DNA from: Isoetes taiwanensis
Taxonomy: Eukaryota > Streptophyta > Lycopodiopsida > Isoetales > Isoetaceae
Direction: 5' to 3'
DNA length: 64,000 nt
Assembly: GCA_021234155.1 (NCBI GenBank)
Contig: JAJEKV010000053.1
Coordinates: 8,635,424-8,699,423, forward strand
The position numbers and the translations under genes were made by a program. Below, piece after piece: positions 12,075 through 24,599 of this stretch (positions within the stretch are counted from its first letter, which is position 1; each line of letters begins with the position of its first letter). The notes under the pieces are model-generated. The model saw only the letters and a program-made list of their open reading frames with translations. It searched no databases and was not told where the DNA came from.

Positions 12075-12471
12075 AATCAGACCAAAATTCAGGGCACTAA
12101 GTTGGGATCAAGCTGCTCTAAAGCTGCCAAATGCTTCCCAGAGGTGCATACTGAGCAGACTTCTTCGTCAGAAAAAATACCAGATTAGGGTTTACTCTAT
12201 GGCCAGTAGACTGTGAGTTGCTTAGTCGGACATTAATTAACCACACGTAGGTAGCATATGCCATTTCGTCGGGTATAAATTAAATTAATCAAATTTGAAA
12301 ATAAAAATTAAATTTAATCAAAATAAGTTTAATCAAACAGCGAGTTTAATTTAAGTTAAATGAAATAAATTAAAATCAAACCGCGAGAGAATTGAAAATT
12401 TGTATGCTACGACTTTGCCATGAATCACAGTAGAATGCCGTTCTTTCTTAAACCCTAAAGTTGGGCATCAA
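12075..12471. promoter_or_regulatory. Divergent promoter of VAMP71 and HDA9-like genes
   Basis: Only 397 bp separate the two start codons, so 5' UTRs and promoters of both genes must share this space. It includes a strongly A/T-rich stretch (about 12270-12385) with several AAATTTAA-type runs. No distinct TATA box is assigned. Confidence 0.55.
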
Positions 12472-15400
12472 ATGGCCGCTACGAAGAATCGAGTTTCATA
12501 CTTTTACGATGGTACGTTATCTGTTACGTTGAAGCTCATCTCTGCCTGAATTCGAAATTTTAGACTTGATTGGGTTGTCGAAGTGCAAATTGCATCGGAA
12601 ACAACATATTGTATCATCTTCTTTTTTTACAGGTGATGTCGGAACGGTGTATTATGGTCCAAATCATCCAATGAAACCTCATCGGCTTTGCATGACACAC
12701 AGCCTTGTTTTGGCATATGGTCTTCACAACAAGATGGAAATATATGTAAGTAGTAAATTTAGATTAGAGATTATGCGTGTGCTAACAATATTTCGTTAAC
12801 ATATGTCAGAGGCCACATAAAGCCTATCCGGTGGAGCTTTCTCAATTCCATTCGACGGACTACATTGAGTTTTTACATCGAATCACTCCAGAAACACAAG
12901 ATCAATATGCAGCAGAGCTTCAAAGATGTATATCTTATCTCGTTATATAAAACAGTATACTTGTTTTAGATGGTTCATGGGCAAAAGTTCCGGTTATAAA
13001 TAGTATCTTAGTGTTATCTATTTGGAATGTGAACTCTAACTAAGCTGCAACTAACTGCTTGTTGCAATGATTACATCTTGTCTTAAATCACTTTATTTCT
13101 AATGTCTTAGTACAATCTGGCTTTCTCTGGTTGCAAGAAATTTCGCACATTTGTAGATTTTGAAATGAACAAGCCTTAACAAAAGAGAAGCTAGAACATT
13201 ACGATGACTTCCTGGCATTTTGCACCACAGGCATTTTGTCTGAACAACTTGTTTACTTTAATTCCGTTTGTTTGCTAGATTCCCTGTTTTCAGCAAGTGA
13301 TTACAGGTGCATCTACGTGGAAATTCCTGTATAACTTACAGGGCTCATTTGCAAGGGGATAAGTTCTTAAAGAAAAAAGCCGCTTGTCATCAGATTATGA
13401 ACGCCCAGTTTCTAAAACACTCGTTGAAATAATTTTAAAAGTAATAGACTTTACGTTTACAATCTGTTAAGACTTATGGAAAAATCTGAGGTTCAAACTT
13501 GGTAAGGAGCCTTTTGTAAAGCATGCTGTTGGGGGCAGATCGAAATTAGCTTACGTTTAATGATAAGCAATGGTCAGTAAGTTTATTGAGCTAGCAAAGT
13601 GCAGGTCATGTCATGAAGCTCCACACTGCTGAATGCCTTGCATTTGTTATGTATGTTGTTGCCATTAGATTTTCTATTCTCATCGCGAGCATTGTTTATT
13701 GTTTACAGATAACATGGGTGAAGATTGCCCTGTATTTGATAATCTATTTGATTTCTGCCAAATTTATGCTGGTGGAACAATTGGTATGCATGTTCTTTAT
13801 TTTTATGTAGTTGGAAACAATATTTGTTAATTGGTTGTATGCTTTAGCTTGATGCGTTTGGCATGTAAAGAAATTCAGTGATAATCGATATATCGGTTAG
13901 GATGGATGTAAAAAATACTGTTTGCTTCACTTGACAAGAGGCAGTACGTAGCAATTATGGGAAATTGACATTCTTGGAGGCATGGATATAGATAACATAT
14001 AAACAGCAAGTATTTACAAGGCTAAAAATCAATGCAGTCTTATTGACAAAAGATAATTTTAGGAAAGTTATCTATATATTAATATTAATTGATTTCATGT
14101 ATTTATTTTGGTATTGTATTGGACAAGCAGATGCTGCACATAGGTTGAACAATGGGCTATGTGATATAGCAATAAACTGGGCTGGTGGTTTGCACCATGC
14201 AAAAAAGTGTGAGGCTTCAGGCTTCTGCTATGTAAATGATTTAGTTCTTGGAATTTTGGAGCTTCTGAAACATCATGCAAGGGTACTTTATATTGACATT
14301 GATGTTCACCATGGGGATGGTGTAGAAGAGGCCTTCTATTTCACAGACAGGTATGGCATTATCAGGAAGGTCATAGCTGTCCATCGCTTTTATCAAGCTT
14401 CTCTGGATTTCTATTACTAATCATTAGGTCGTTTGCTTCTTGGTATAAAGCGAGTCTTTGGCTTCACCAGAACTTCAATTCTTTTCTGGCTTTCCATCAG
14501 GAATAGAGGCATCCATAAAGAGATGTGAGTACGAATGACAGTATCTTGTCATTCCAGAGGATATTCTTTTTGGTTATTTGGAATGGTAATCTATACAACA
14601 ATAGGATCAAAGTCTTCCCACCAGGCCAACCTTGTTTCATGGTCCTGTATCTTCGTCTTGAAACATGCACTCTAGTTGTGCAAATGAGGCAGACATTCTA
14701 TGTGCTAAGCTGGTGTGTCTAGGATTGCAGCTGCGACAGCTGACTTCTCATTTTCTGTTTCCATTTTGGTGATTAAAATCTGCAGGGTGATGACTGTAAG
14801 CTTTCATAAGTACGGGGATAACTTTTTTCCTGGAACTGGTGATGTGAAGGTATGTTGCTTGTCATTCACCTCAATTTCCGTGATGTTCTTTTAGACAGGA
14901 TAGTGCTGCCCATTTTGATGATCGTGCCTTTGTATTGGAAGGATACGGGAGAAAGAGAAGGAAAAAATTATGCAATAAATGTTCCCTTAAGAGACGGAAT
15001 TGATGACGCGAGTTTCACCCGCATGTTTCGACTAGTTAAGTACTTTGATGATTTAATGCTTCCTGGCAATAATATAACTGAGATGATTATTTAAAGTGCA
15101 GATAGTATCAAAAGTGGTAGAGTTTTATCAGCCTGGTGCTATAGTTCTCCAATGTGGAGCAGACTCCTTGGCTGGAGACCGTTTAGGCTGCTTTAACTTG
15201 TCTATTGATGGTAAATAATATCCAGGGGTGTCATTTTGGTCTTTTAGCGGTCTTCATATAAGTTTGATATCATTTGAGGCAGAACGTGATGCTAGCTTGT
15301 ACATGTTTCCTGTAGAAACTACAAAGTTTTCTACCATGTTTCAGTCATGGCGCCTGTTGTTTCATGTGGCTTTTTTGGCCAGCTTTATTTAGAGTTTTGG

Positions 15401-16609
15401 TGAGAAACATCAGTTATGAGAAATATTCTCTGTTGGTGCAGGACATGCCGAGTGTGTCAAGTTTGTGAAAAAATACAATTTGCCTCTTTTGGTAAGTTCA
15501 TCAGAATTTATTGCAATTTATTCCAACTGGCATCAAGCATTACTTGTGATAACTGCAATGTTTCTCTTGGTGTTGCAATTCAAGATTGCATTGTTTTTGT
15601 AGTTGGACAACTATGTTAAGAAATCCTGAATGGGCTGTTTCTTTTGTGCTGAATTTCGCATTAAAACTATCCATAAAACTGTGTATATTTTGGTAGATTA
15701 TTTAAAAAGAAGTTTTGACTACCGATGGCAACACAACTTGATTTCCATAAATTATGTTGTCTGTTAAAACACTAATGTCATATCAGAAACTATGTAATAT
15801 TTTCTTTTTTGTCAGGTTACTGGTGGAGGGGGATACACAAAAGAAAATGTTGCTCGATGTTGGACTGTGGAAACTGGTGCCCTTTTGGATACTGAACTTC
15901 CGAATGGTGTATTAACCGTGCGATATATACTTTGTACTTTTTTATCCATCCCGTTTGACAGTTTCATCTGTTCCTTTTTGCAGAGATCCCTGATAATGAT
16001 TACATTTTGTATTTCAAACCTGATTGCAGTCTGAAAAGAAATGTTGGAAACTTTATGGTAAGCAAATATGAATTCTAAGGTTGGGTCAACTAACCTGTCT
16101 AAAATTTGCCTGCATGTGTATACAGGAAAACATGAATACCAAGACATATTTGAACAGCTTAAGAATGCAAGTCTTTGAAAATCTGCGCAATATTCAGCAC
16201 GCACCTGGAGTGCAAATGCATGAGGTTTTATCTATGTTTGACTGTTATGCCCATATTTTTGGATGAACACCTAAACAGAGTGTTATTTTTTAGAGTTTAG
16301 TTTGTTTTCCCTATTCATGCTGGAGCGATAAATTGGACCTTACTGCTGTATTAATCGTATAGCATTTGCCAACATCAAAACATGCAGGTGCCCCCTGATA
16401 GTTACCTACCAGATTTTGATGAAGATCTAAATCCAGATGAACGTCTAGATCGTAAGTAGGAAACTGGAACATGTTTTGGATTATTTTATTAGTAATTAGT
16501 AATGACATGCCATATAATTCCAGAACATATTCAAGATAAGCATGTGCAGCGAGACGATGAATTTTATGATGGAGATAATGATAATGATCATGAAGAGGAT
16601 GCATGTTAA
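12472..16609 (+). CDS. HDA9: Class I (RPD3-type) histone deacetylase, HDA9-like, 14 exons
   Basis: Exons: 12472-12511, 12633-12745, 12810-12927, 13709-13783, 14131-14350, 14786-14849, 14942-15034, 15102-15210, 15442-15491, 15816-15906, 15984-16057, 16126-16224, 16388-16451, 16524-16609. All have GT-AG borders and compatible phases, giving 431 residues (Arabidopsis HDA9 has 426). The protein begins with a [19 protein letters not shown] segment. It carries the catalytic centre [19 protein letters not shown] and the zinc-binding [16 protein letters not shown], then [20 protein letters not shown] and [18 protein letters not shown]. The acidic end with [14 protein letters not shown] is typical of the HDA9 branch rather than HDA6/HDA19. 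By family it is a nuclear zinc-dependent lysine deacetylase of repressor complexes. All key residues are intact. Confidence 0.95.
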
Positions 16610-17800
16610 CGGCTGTCAAATGGAATCTTTGGCATATTGTAAAGTAATAATCTGTGGTTTAAGTTGTAATGAGCCAACTATAAGATGGAATCTTTGGCAT
16701 ATTGTAAAGCAAGAATCTATGATTTAAGATGTTTTGGGTAATCCCCAAAAAGGAAATCGATAAAGTTTATTCACAGATCAGCATATTTGCTCCCAGTTCT
16801 ACATATGTTGTCGGAGTAGTATTGTATGAATATTCGTTTTCAAAATTTAAGAACTGAAAAAAGACAACGTGTTTTTGCAAATGGGTTGCTTACAAAAACA
16901 GTTTGATATGCTGCAACAACGATCATTTTATGCCGAAGACTTCAAATCCATCTCAAATTTGGCATGTTGCTGTAGGTCTTTTGAATTTCAATGGATTTGA
17001 TATCTTGTACCTATAAAAACTACGTTGCAAGGGATCTCCAATTCCTGTTCAAGGCCAAGGAGAGGCCTGCACATCCTTGTCATGGCACGTAACGTGCGAG
17101 TTAGCTTATGCTGCCTTCTATCAAGGCCCGTAGGAGCCTACTGCCAAAGCAGGGCTCCCAGCTTGACCCTCACACTTTTTCTCGCATCCTTCTTATGCAA
17201 TGCTTGAAAGCCTTATCCCTACATTCGAGACCCTACTTAGCCCCTCGTCACGACCAAGGGGGTTTCCATGAAGGGATCTGGAGTCGAAACCCCAATCCTC
17301 AATCTATCTAGATAGAGGAGGGTTTTTGAGTTCCCATGAATCTAAGACCTTAAGGTTCACGGGCAACCCTCTTGTTGGAGGGCGGAGTGACGTATAGAAG
17401 ACCTCGATTTGTTCTGAGTATAATATGCTATAGAATATTCTATATACGCGGTTGGGATTGCCTGGGATTTTTTAGGGTTTTTGTGAGGCTTTGTGACACT
17501 TAGACGGCAAAGATCTAATTGGGATGTCTCTGACGGTAGAGATTGTTTGGGTCTCCACCATGACCTCCTGGATATGGAGTCTGCCAATCCGGTATCGTTT
17601 TGTTTCTGACAAATGTAACCTGTTGTGGCCCACTCGACACGACTTGGCTTGGAAATATGTCTATGGTACAAATTGGAGTCTCCTCTGAATCGGTCAGGCT
17701 TTGCGGCTGCTCTGCTAGCTCCGGCGAATTCAATTCTTTGTTTGTTGTAAGTAATCTTTCCCTTCTGTTGTTTGCTTCTCCATAGCCCATATCTATAAGG
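16610..17800. other. Intergenic, nothing recognised
   Basis: A 40-bp phrase (GATGGAATCTTTGGCATATTG) is repeated just after the HDA9-like stop, near 16618 and 16684. About 17030-17400 is GC-richer and resembles decayed repeat sequence, but shows no diagnostic motif. Confidence 0.35.
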
Positions 17801-17801
17801 A

Positions 17802-18174
17802 AATTGACCCTACAGTTGCTTACTTATCACTCTGCATAGTCTCAGTTCAGATTGCAAAGGTTCGTAACCAAGCGGCAGAAGAGAGAGATGCTTTAATACA
17901 GAAAAAGAGTAAAGCATTTGATGTAAGTATGCCATATCTCATAGAATGGCAAAAGTCTATTTATTGTGGTGTTTGAACAGATCATTTAGATTCTGTTGTG
18001 TAAGATTAGATGATATGCAAGTCATTACTTGATAATTCATGGGATATCATTTGCATTTTTCAGGAGATTGAAAAGCAAAGAATGCTTGCTTCTATGAGTG
18101 AAGAGAAGCTAGCTAATGTCGAAAGCATTCTTCAGCAGGAGAAGATAGCATCATCAAACTACAATGCCATATGA
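17802..18174 (+). pseudogene. Two-exon fragment encoding a coiled-coil-like segment
   Basis: An open stretch ending at 17922 has a donor GAT/GTAAGT. It joins in frame an exon at 18064-18174 that follows TTTTTCAG and ends in TGA. The product (for example RNQAAEERDALIQKKSKAFD, then EIEKQRMLASMSEEKLANVE) is rich in E, K, R and A with heptad-like spacing. No upstream exon or start could be assigned, so it is probably the 3' end of a broken gene. The family is not recognised. Confidence 0.35.
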
Positions 18175-18761
18175 AAGCCTTCATCATTAAACTGTTTGTG
18201 TGGTAGTCAGGAAAATCATCAACACACATTAAATTCTCGGATAGATATGATAAGGGCAAAAATGGACCCGCTTCAGGTACTGTGTTGGTCTACATGAGCT
18301 AAACCATCATAATGTGGCAACCTTTTTGATCAGCTTACTGTGGATAAAATCTTTTGCTGTGGCAGAAAGACCTTGACAAGTTATGTGGTCTATTATAACC
18401 GGCCTGAAATGCTTATTTGTGTTGATCCATCCAGTATTTCTGCAAGCATCCAGCCTCACTGCAAGACCACACAGTTTGTACAATGAAACAAAAACGGTTA
18501 AATCCACCCAGTCTTTTTGCAAGCACCTAGCCTTTCTCCAAGACCCACAGATTTTTTTACCATGGAGCAGCTAAGAAACTACTCATTTTCCAGCTCACGT
18601 TTATGAAGATTGTGTTTCCTATTTAACACATATTGCCTTCATATACTTCACAGGATGTCATTCGCTCAAAATCCTATCATGCAAAGCCTACTCAAAACGT
18701 TATTACTAATGCCTTCAGTTGAATTATGTGCTTTTGTATTGTGTTCCACATGTTAGTTGTA

Positions 18762-20145
18762 ACGCATAATAGAGTGGCACATGCTAGAATACCTATAGTT
18801 GTAATGATAATAGATTGTTGCACTGATATACCAGAGTTTATGCAGATCTTGAGTTCCTACATATCAACAACCAATCCGTGAACATGGTCACAATATAATT
18901 TCCCATGGATTTGTGACTTTCCATTCCATTATTACAAAAGTGCAGATGCACATGCTCTTCCCGATCTCTGCATGTCCCCAATACAATGTCCTTGATCCCA
19001 TGTCTTGTATGCCATGATCGCTTCTTTCAATTTGTGCATTATTCGTCCTTTTGTCAAACACTTGTCTTGCTTCCAGAAGCGAAGCACATTTGCAGTACAT
19101 GTCAACCAAGGTGCTGCAAACAAAACTATCTATTTTCTTATATTGTTTTGTCAAGAATCAAATCCAAAATGCCTAGGTCATGCTTTCCAGTAATGGTATG
19201 TTTTAAATTTGATACACCTTCCAAATGGGCATAGTTGCTCACAAAAAATGTGACCTTAGATTTATACGGCTGTCACAAACCCATAGTCAAAATTCTTGTG
19301 CAAGCCATAAACGCATAATAGAGTAGCACATGCTAGAGTACACGCATAGTTGTAATGATAATAGATTGCTGCTGCACTGATATACTAGAGTTTATGCAGA
19401 TCTTGAGTTCATACATATCAACAACTAGTCCATGAACATGGTCACAATATAATTTCCCATGGTTTTAGGGTTGGATTCATTCTGCAAAGGAGAAAAATGT
19501 GTGTATGAATGTTCATAATATATATTTGGTAGCTATAGAGAACGAGCGTCTAAAGTAGCTAAACGAGCATCCCACAGGATAATTGTGGGCATTTTTTAAC
19601 GTGAAGCTAGGCTTAGTTAAAGAAATGAAATAGAAGTCGCTTATATCGTTGTTATGGGCTCTGCCCCTTCGGGAGAACTCAAGTTTTTTCTTCTCTGTTT
19701 GGTAGTGAATATCATGTGGTCTATCATGTTCCTTGGTAATTAATCTCACGTTGAATTTTGTTCAACTTTTTTGTTAGTAGCTAGTTTCATGTTGGCGTAG
19801 AGTTGTTCATGTTGTTACACAAACTCGCATCATATATTGCTTTGTCAAGAATCAATTCCAAATTTCCCAGGTCATGCTTTCTAGCAATGGTGTGTTTTAA
19901 ATTTGATACATCTCCCAAATGGGCATAGTTGCTCACAAAAAATGTGACCTTAGATTTATAAGGCTGTCAAAAATACAGATTCAAAATTCTTGTGCAAGTC
20001 ATATTTTTGGTCCGGTATGTGTATTGTAGACAAAAGTTAAATTTTTATTTGTAGCTCGGGTTAACAAATGTTGGCATAGTTGCTTACAGAAAATGTGACA
20101 TTACATTTATAACGCTGTCACAAACACGCAGTCAAAATTCTTGTC
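18762..20145. repeat. Local duplicated blocks around a PPR fragment
   Basis: The block 18762-18909 recurs at 19311-19462 with about 90 percent match by eye. The block at about 19140-19300 recurs near 19835-20000 and partly near 20060-20145. The copies share phrases such as GTTGCTCACAAAAAATGTGA. This looks like serial segmental duplication of one ~0.55-kb unit. Confidence 0.6.
19015..19154 (-). pseudogene. PPR (PLS-class) protein fragment
   Basis: The minus strand encodes DSFVCSTLVDMYCKCASLLE followed by ARQVFDKR, the hallmark of a plant PLS-type pentatricopeptide repeat. Only about one repeat is recognisable and the frame dissolves afterwards. It lies in the duplicated block and is surely a relic. 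Confidence 0.6.
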
Positions 20146-20959
20146 GTGTTTGGTCCGGTTTTGATGAGCCTATGTTTGACACATCAACTAAATTTTTATT
20201 TGTAGATGATATCTCATAACATTGTGACAAATTGCACTTTACATTGATTTGGAAAAATTTTAACCACTCAGTGTACAGAAAACATTGACGTGCTTCTTCT
20301 TAAGATTTGACTATGGTGTGGGTCACATGTTTCAAAACATATATGGGTTAAACAATTGTAACTTTGTAACAAGCAATTTAACCGCTTATGCATTGTCTTG
20401 AGATTTTAAACTAATGATTGCTAGATTCAATCACCTTTGGTGCAATCCTATTCTGGGTTTATCCTGTTCCTTATCTTTCTTTTGTCTAAGAAAAATCGGG
20501 AAACAAAAACCTGTATATGATGGGCTAAGTAAGACAGATGCCCATACCATATCATTTGTTATATCTGACCTCAAGCTGATCTATCTACTAGTCTTTGGAA
20601 TCTAACCTTACTGGCATGTGCATCATTTGCATGATCTGCAGCATAACCCATGCTTAGAATTTCTAGTTGTAAACTTTGCCATTTTACATAATAATTAGAG
20701 AAGCAAGTTTGTATAAAAGTTAAGGAAAAATATGCATTTCTGACAAGCGGAATGATGAGATACATGACCTGTCTGGAATAGAACTGACGGATTATGTCCA
20801 TGGATGGGCGTATTTTGCCTTCCTGTTAAATACTTTTTTTCCCTATTTTCTGTCTATGATTCATTTTTTAATACAAGAGCAGTTAAACATTATTTTCTGA
20901 TGGCTACTATAGGTAATGCACTCTCATCAAATGTTGCTAGAGCACATACAACTTCTAAG

Positions 20960-21722
20960 AGTCTACTAAGCCGATAACAATCTAATGACATTTTGCCACC
21001 AAATACCATTTGCCCGTTGCACTACATGGTTTGCCCGTTGGGCTGTGCAACCAGAGCACTGCCTGATGCTTGCCAGTTCTGACCCTGAGCTTTTGCAACA
21101 ATATCTCAATGGTCATTTTTCTCAAAAGATATGGGACGCAGTTACTTTGGCCCAAGTGAAAACTGGTCATTATCATGCACACATAAATCCCATCTTGGCA
21201 CCAGGGCCCCAAGCTTATTTGCTTGCTTCATTGTCCAGGAACAAGCTTGTAGCTATTGCATCAATTCACACGGGGTCCCACAGGGGTAGATGGGAGCGAC
21301 CGCAATTGCCGCGAGAAGCGAGACTATGTGCCTGTTGCCAGTTACAGGTTATTGAAGATGAAAGCCATACTCTTCTGAGTTGCCCTGCTATTGAGATAGT
21401 CCGGAATCATTTTTTGACCTTAGCATTCCATTCCATGCTTCCACAACTTCTCAAAGCACCATCTGTGCATGACTTGGCATTATACATATTTGAGGTTCTA
21501 GATAAACATCTGCAATTACTGAGCCCTCAGTAGTCATTATCTCCGCTTGTCTAGTATCATCATTACTGCAAAGGCTTTTCCCTTGAAAACCTTTCGAGGC
21601 AGGGGTTTTTTAATCCTAGTAGTAATGATTGTACTAGCCCATTGTATGGGTCCCATGATCTATTGGTCTCCTTGGACGTTAAAAAAACTATTCTATTCTA
21701 TTCTATTCTATTCTATTCTATT
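20960..21722 (+). mobile_element. 3' end of a LINE with a TTCTA microsatellite tail
   Basis: The frame 20985-21533 encodes the C-terminal part of a LINE ORF2. Its zinc-binding motif is LCACCQLQVIEDESHTLLSC (C-x2-C ... H-x4-C). A ~150-bp 3' UTR follows and ends GGACGTTAAAAAAAC, then (TATTC)n. No RT remains, so it is a 5'-truncated copy. Similar 3' ends with other microsatellites occur at 30.0, 31.4 and 32.7 kb. Confidence 0.75.
21683..21722. repeat. (TATTC)n microsatellite
   Basis: About seven uninterrupted TATTC units directly after the LINE 3' end. It probably arose from the LINE tail. Confidence 0.9.
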
Positions 21723-22980
21723 CATATGTTGGGAAAAGGAAAATAATTTACTTCCAGAAGAATCACAAAAAATTGTTAAATGTATGCTGTTTTCTACAAA
21801 GCTCAATTATAAAACCTATTATAGTTACTCAATTTTGCAAAGGCATATAATTTGCACCTGAGCTATGCTTCCAATGTGATCACTTTTATATGTTATGGAA
21901 CATCAATGTGCAAGCAGACTTCCTCCTAATCCAATAATTATCAACGATGCCACATTACCAGTATTCATGCTCATATGTTGGATGCTTTTTACATGCTTTG
22001 TTCTGTGTCTACGAACAACATTCTAGTCTCTCAACTGTTTCAGGTAGATGGTTTTGACTCACAAATGATGGAGTTAAAGTGCAAGGATTAGAAAGATTCC
22101 CTCGGCCCAAAGCTTGCTTGAAAAAATCTTCATGTACATGGCAAGTCATGATTTAAGTATATTTTCATGTCCATACACATTCAAACTCGAAAGATATACG
22201 AGCCATCTTTTTTATTAGCCCCAAAAATCAAGACAAGCATAACCGTAGATAAAACACAATGCAAGTAAGTAATTGCAAACCTATTGAAAATGCTGCATGT
22301 TCATTTCAGTAACTTCTACTCTATCACCTGCGTAGTCTAAGAAAATCGAAACAGAGGGCAAACTCAGTTGAAAATAAAATATCTTTGTAAGGACGCTATA
22401 ATGCTTCCTATCACTTGAAAATCCTTCTCCACTATGGAAGATCTTTTCAATACTATACATTATATTTAAGAGCCATTGAATAACTGCATTAACAGCTCAT
22501 GCTTTGTTCATGAAATCTTGCAAGGAATCTTAAACTCTCAAATTTTATTGTAATGCCAATTACCTTCAAATTTAAATGTTGACATTCTAGTTTTTTGGGT
22601 TGCCCCTAGGGGGGCAAACCCTTGTTTATATGGGCTTTTGGCATATCATTGGTATATGCTAGGATATCCCTAGGATATGCTGGTGACTGCTCAAAACCTT
22701 CTATTTCCTGTAAACTGGCGGTCAGGTGGTAAAGAACTCGACGTCTGTGCAAACCGGGTAACCGGAAGAAGGAAGGATGGAAGCAGCGGCAAGGTAAGCC
22801 CATCTTTTTCCTTGTTTTTCTTGCTATACCTCATTCCGGGATGGCCTAGGGATGATTACAGATTACTTTGCATGCAATTTTGCTCTAAAGTTTCGATCAG
22901 GTTCTCTTACTTCTCCTCTTGCTCTTGATTCTCTCTAAAAACCCAAGACATTTCTAAGTTCTCAACCATAAGACTGGGAG
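21723..22980. other. Intergenic, nothing recognised
   Basis: AT-rich spacer. A short palindromic CCCCTAGGGGGGCAAACCC phrase near 22604-22622 is the only conspicuous structure. No gene is supported. Confidence 0.3.
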
Positions 22981-23059
22981 ATTGGCATTGTGTCAATGTA
23001 AAATTTTTATTGTCTGTCGAAGAGGTGTCAATGTAAAATATTTTAGTCTGTCGAAGAGC

Positions 23060-24150
23060 ACTAGGCTTTGTGCATGGCTCCTGATCGGGGTCGTCATAGA
23101 TGAGCAGTACCAGTCATGTGAGACCTTGTTCGAATGTCTAGACAGGTTCTACAATCTCATCTTTGGCCAGCATTCTGCTGTTATACTTGCATCATCAGAT
23201 GTTCCTGTGTTGGAGAAGTTGAGAACAGAGCTTCTTTCCTCGGATGAAACTGTATATATTGCTCTTTTTCTTCCAGATTTACATATCTTATGTGCATCCT
23301 GGATTTTTCATAAACTGACTTGCATGGCCCACGACGGTTAACGGGAATTGATGAATCATATCAGCTTCAGGTGCCTTCTCCTGATGACTCTACAACAGCA
23401 TTGCTCAAAGTAAGAATAAAGTTTACAACTGATCTCCTTATTTCTGTTACATGGGTATTCAGAAATTGATGTATATTCAGGCAACAAATGTTTATGGCGC
23501 TTTGCATGGACTACAGGTATGACTATCTCAGTCTCTTCCCCAAATCTCTCTGATAAGCCGAAGGAAAACAGATAATTAGGAGGTTACTCACGAAGGAACA
23601 AGGAGATGATTATACAAACAATGCCAGAAATAAGTCGTTTTCAAATAAAAATGGTCTCACAGACATTTAGTCAGATGTGCATTTTCAACTTTCCTAGCAA
23701 GGTGATTGAAGTGCCTAATACTCCCTGGAGTATTGTAGATTCACCAGGTTCAATTATAGGGGACTCCTAATTGGTATGTTATGTTGTTGCTTGTTCTATA
23801 TATGTAAGCTATTATCTCTCATGAGTTTGCTTCTCTAGATACTTCGCGCCACTATCAGCCTTTGGAGGTAATAAAGACCGGTACCGTCATAGATTCTATG
23901 TCATGAAAAATTGGTGAGTCTTCTTGTGGTGTAAACATAATAGCAGGAGCACTACGAAAGCTATCTAGCCCCTTCACTTGAAATGATTTGCAGAATGTTT
24001 TGCATTGGCATACTATAGGTACAGAGTCCTTTCCATAGAAATACCTTCGTTCCCCAGGCTCTGGGATGGGTCTTATACCTATAGGGAGCATTATACTATG
24101 GATGATGCAAGGGCCATTGTTGAGTAAGCACTGTTGCATATTCATCGTCA
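23060..24150 (+). pseudogene. HEXO: GH20 beta-N-acetylhexosaminidase (HEXO-like) pseudogene
   Basis: Successive exon-like pieces match a plant hexosaminidase in order. They are an N-terminal segment (SDVPVLEKLRTELLSSDET), QLQVPSPDDSTTALLK, then ATNVYGALHGLQ (about 23480-23520). Next come DTSRHYQPLEVIKT and VIDSMS (about 23835-23905), and finally NVLHWHT, IEIPSFPRLWDGSYTYRE and HYTMDDARAIVE (about 23995-24122). These are the GH20 substrate-barrel strands. A stop after VIDSMS and a one-base frameshift between ESFP and IEIPS break it. Later catalytic exons (the DE pair region) are not found. By family the enzyme trims N-glycans in vacuole or apoplast; this copy cannot. Confidence 0.75.
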
Positions 24151-24599
24151 TTGGTTTTTTTCTGTTCTCACCATTTTATTTGCAGGTCAGGAATTACAGG
24201 TCAGACTGGACATTGAATGTCACAGAATCTATAGCTGGAAACTACTATCCGGTCTTACATTTCTCCTTCTTGGCTCTTTATAGCATCCTGACTGATTAGT
24301 GTTTTATTTTTGTCATTGCACAAGTTAAGGGCATCCTATAAATGAGCATGCGTATTCAACTGTCTGATGATTAAGAGTAGTAGTACTTCTCTATCTAAGC
24401 CTTATTGGTAGGACTATTATCGTGTTGTTGTTGTTTATTTGATCACCTGGGTAGGATAAATTTGATGGTTGTAAAATTGTGCATTCATGGCCGAAAAGGA
24501 ATATTAGTTTCAAGAACATTGAGCTTTGCACTGGAGTAAATGCATGGTTGCTTTTCAAGGGCATGGATATTGGTTGGATGTTGTAACTTCTGAAAAACT

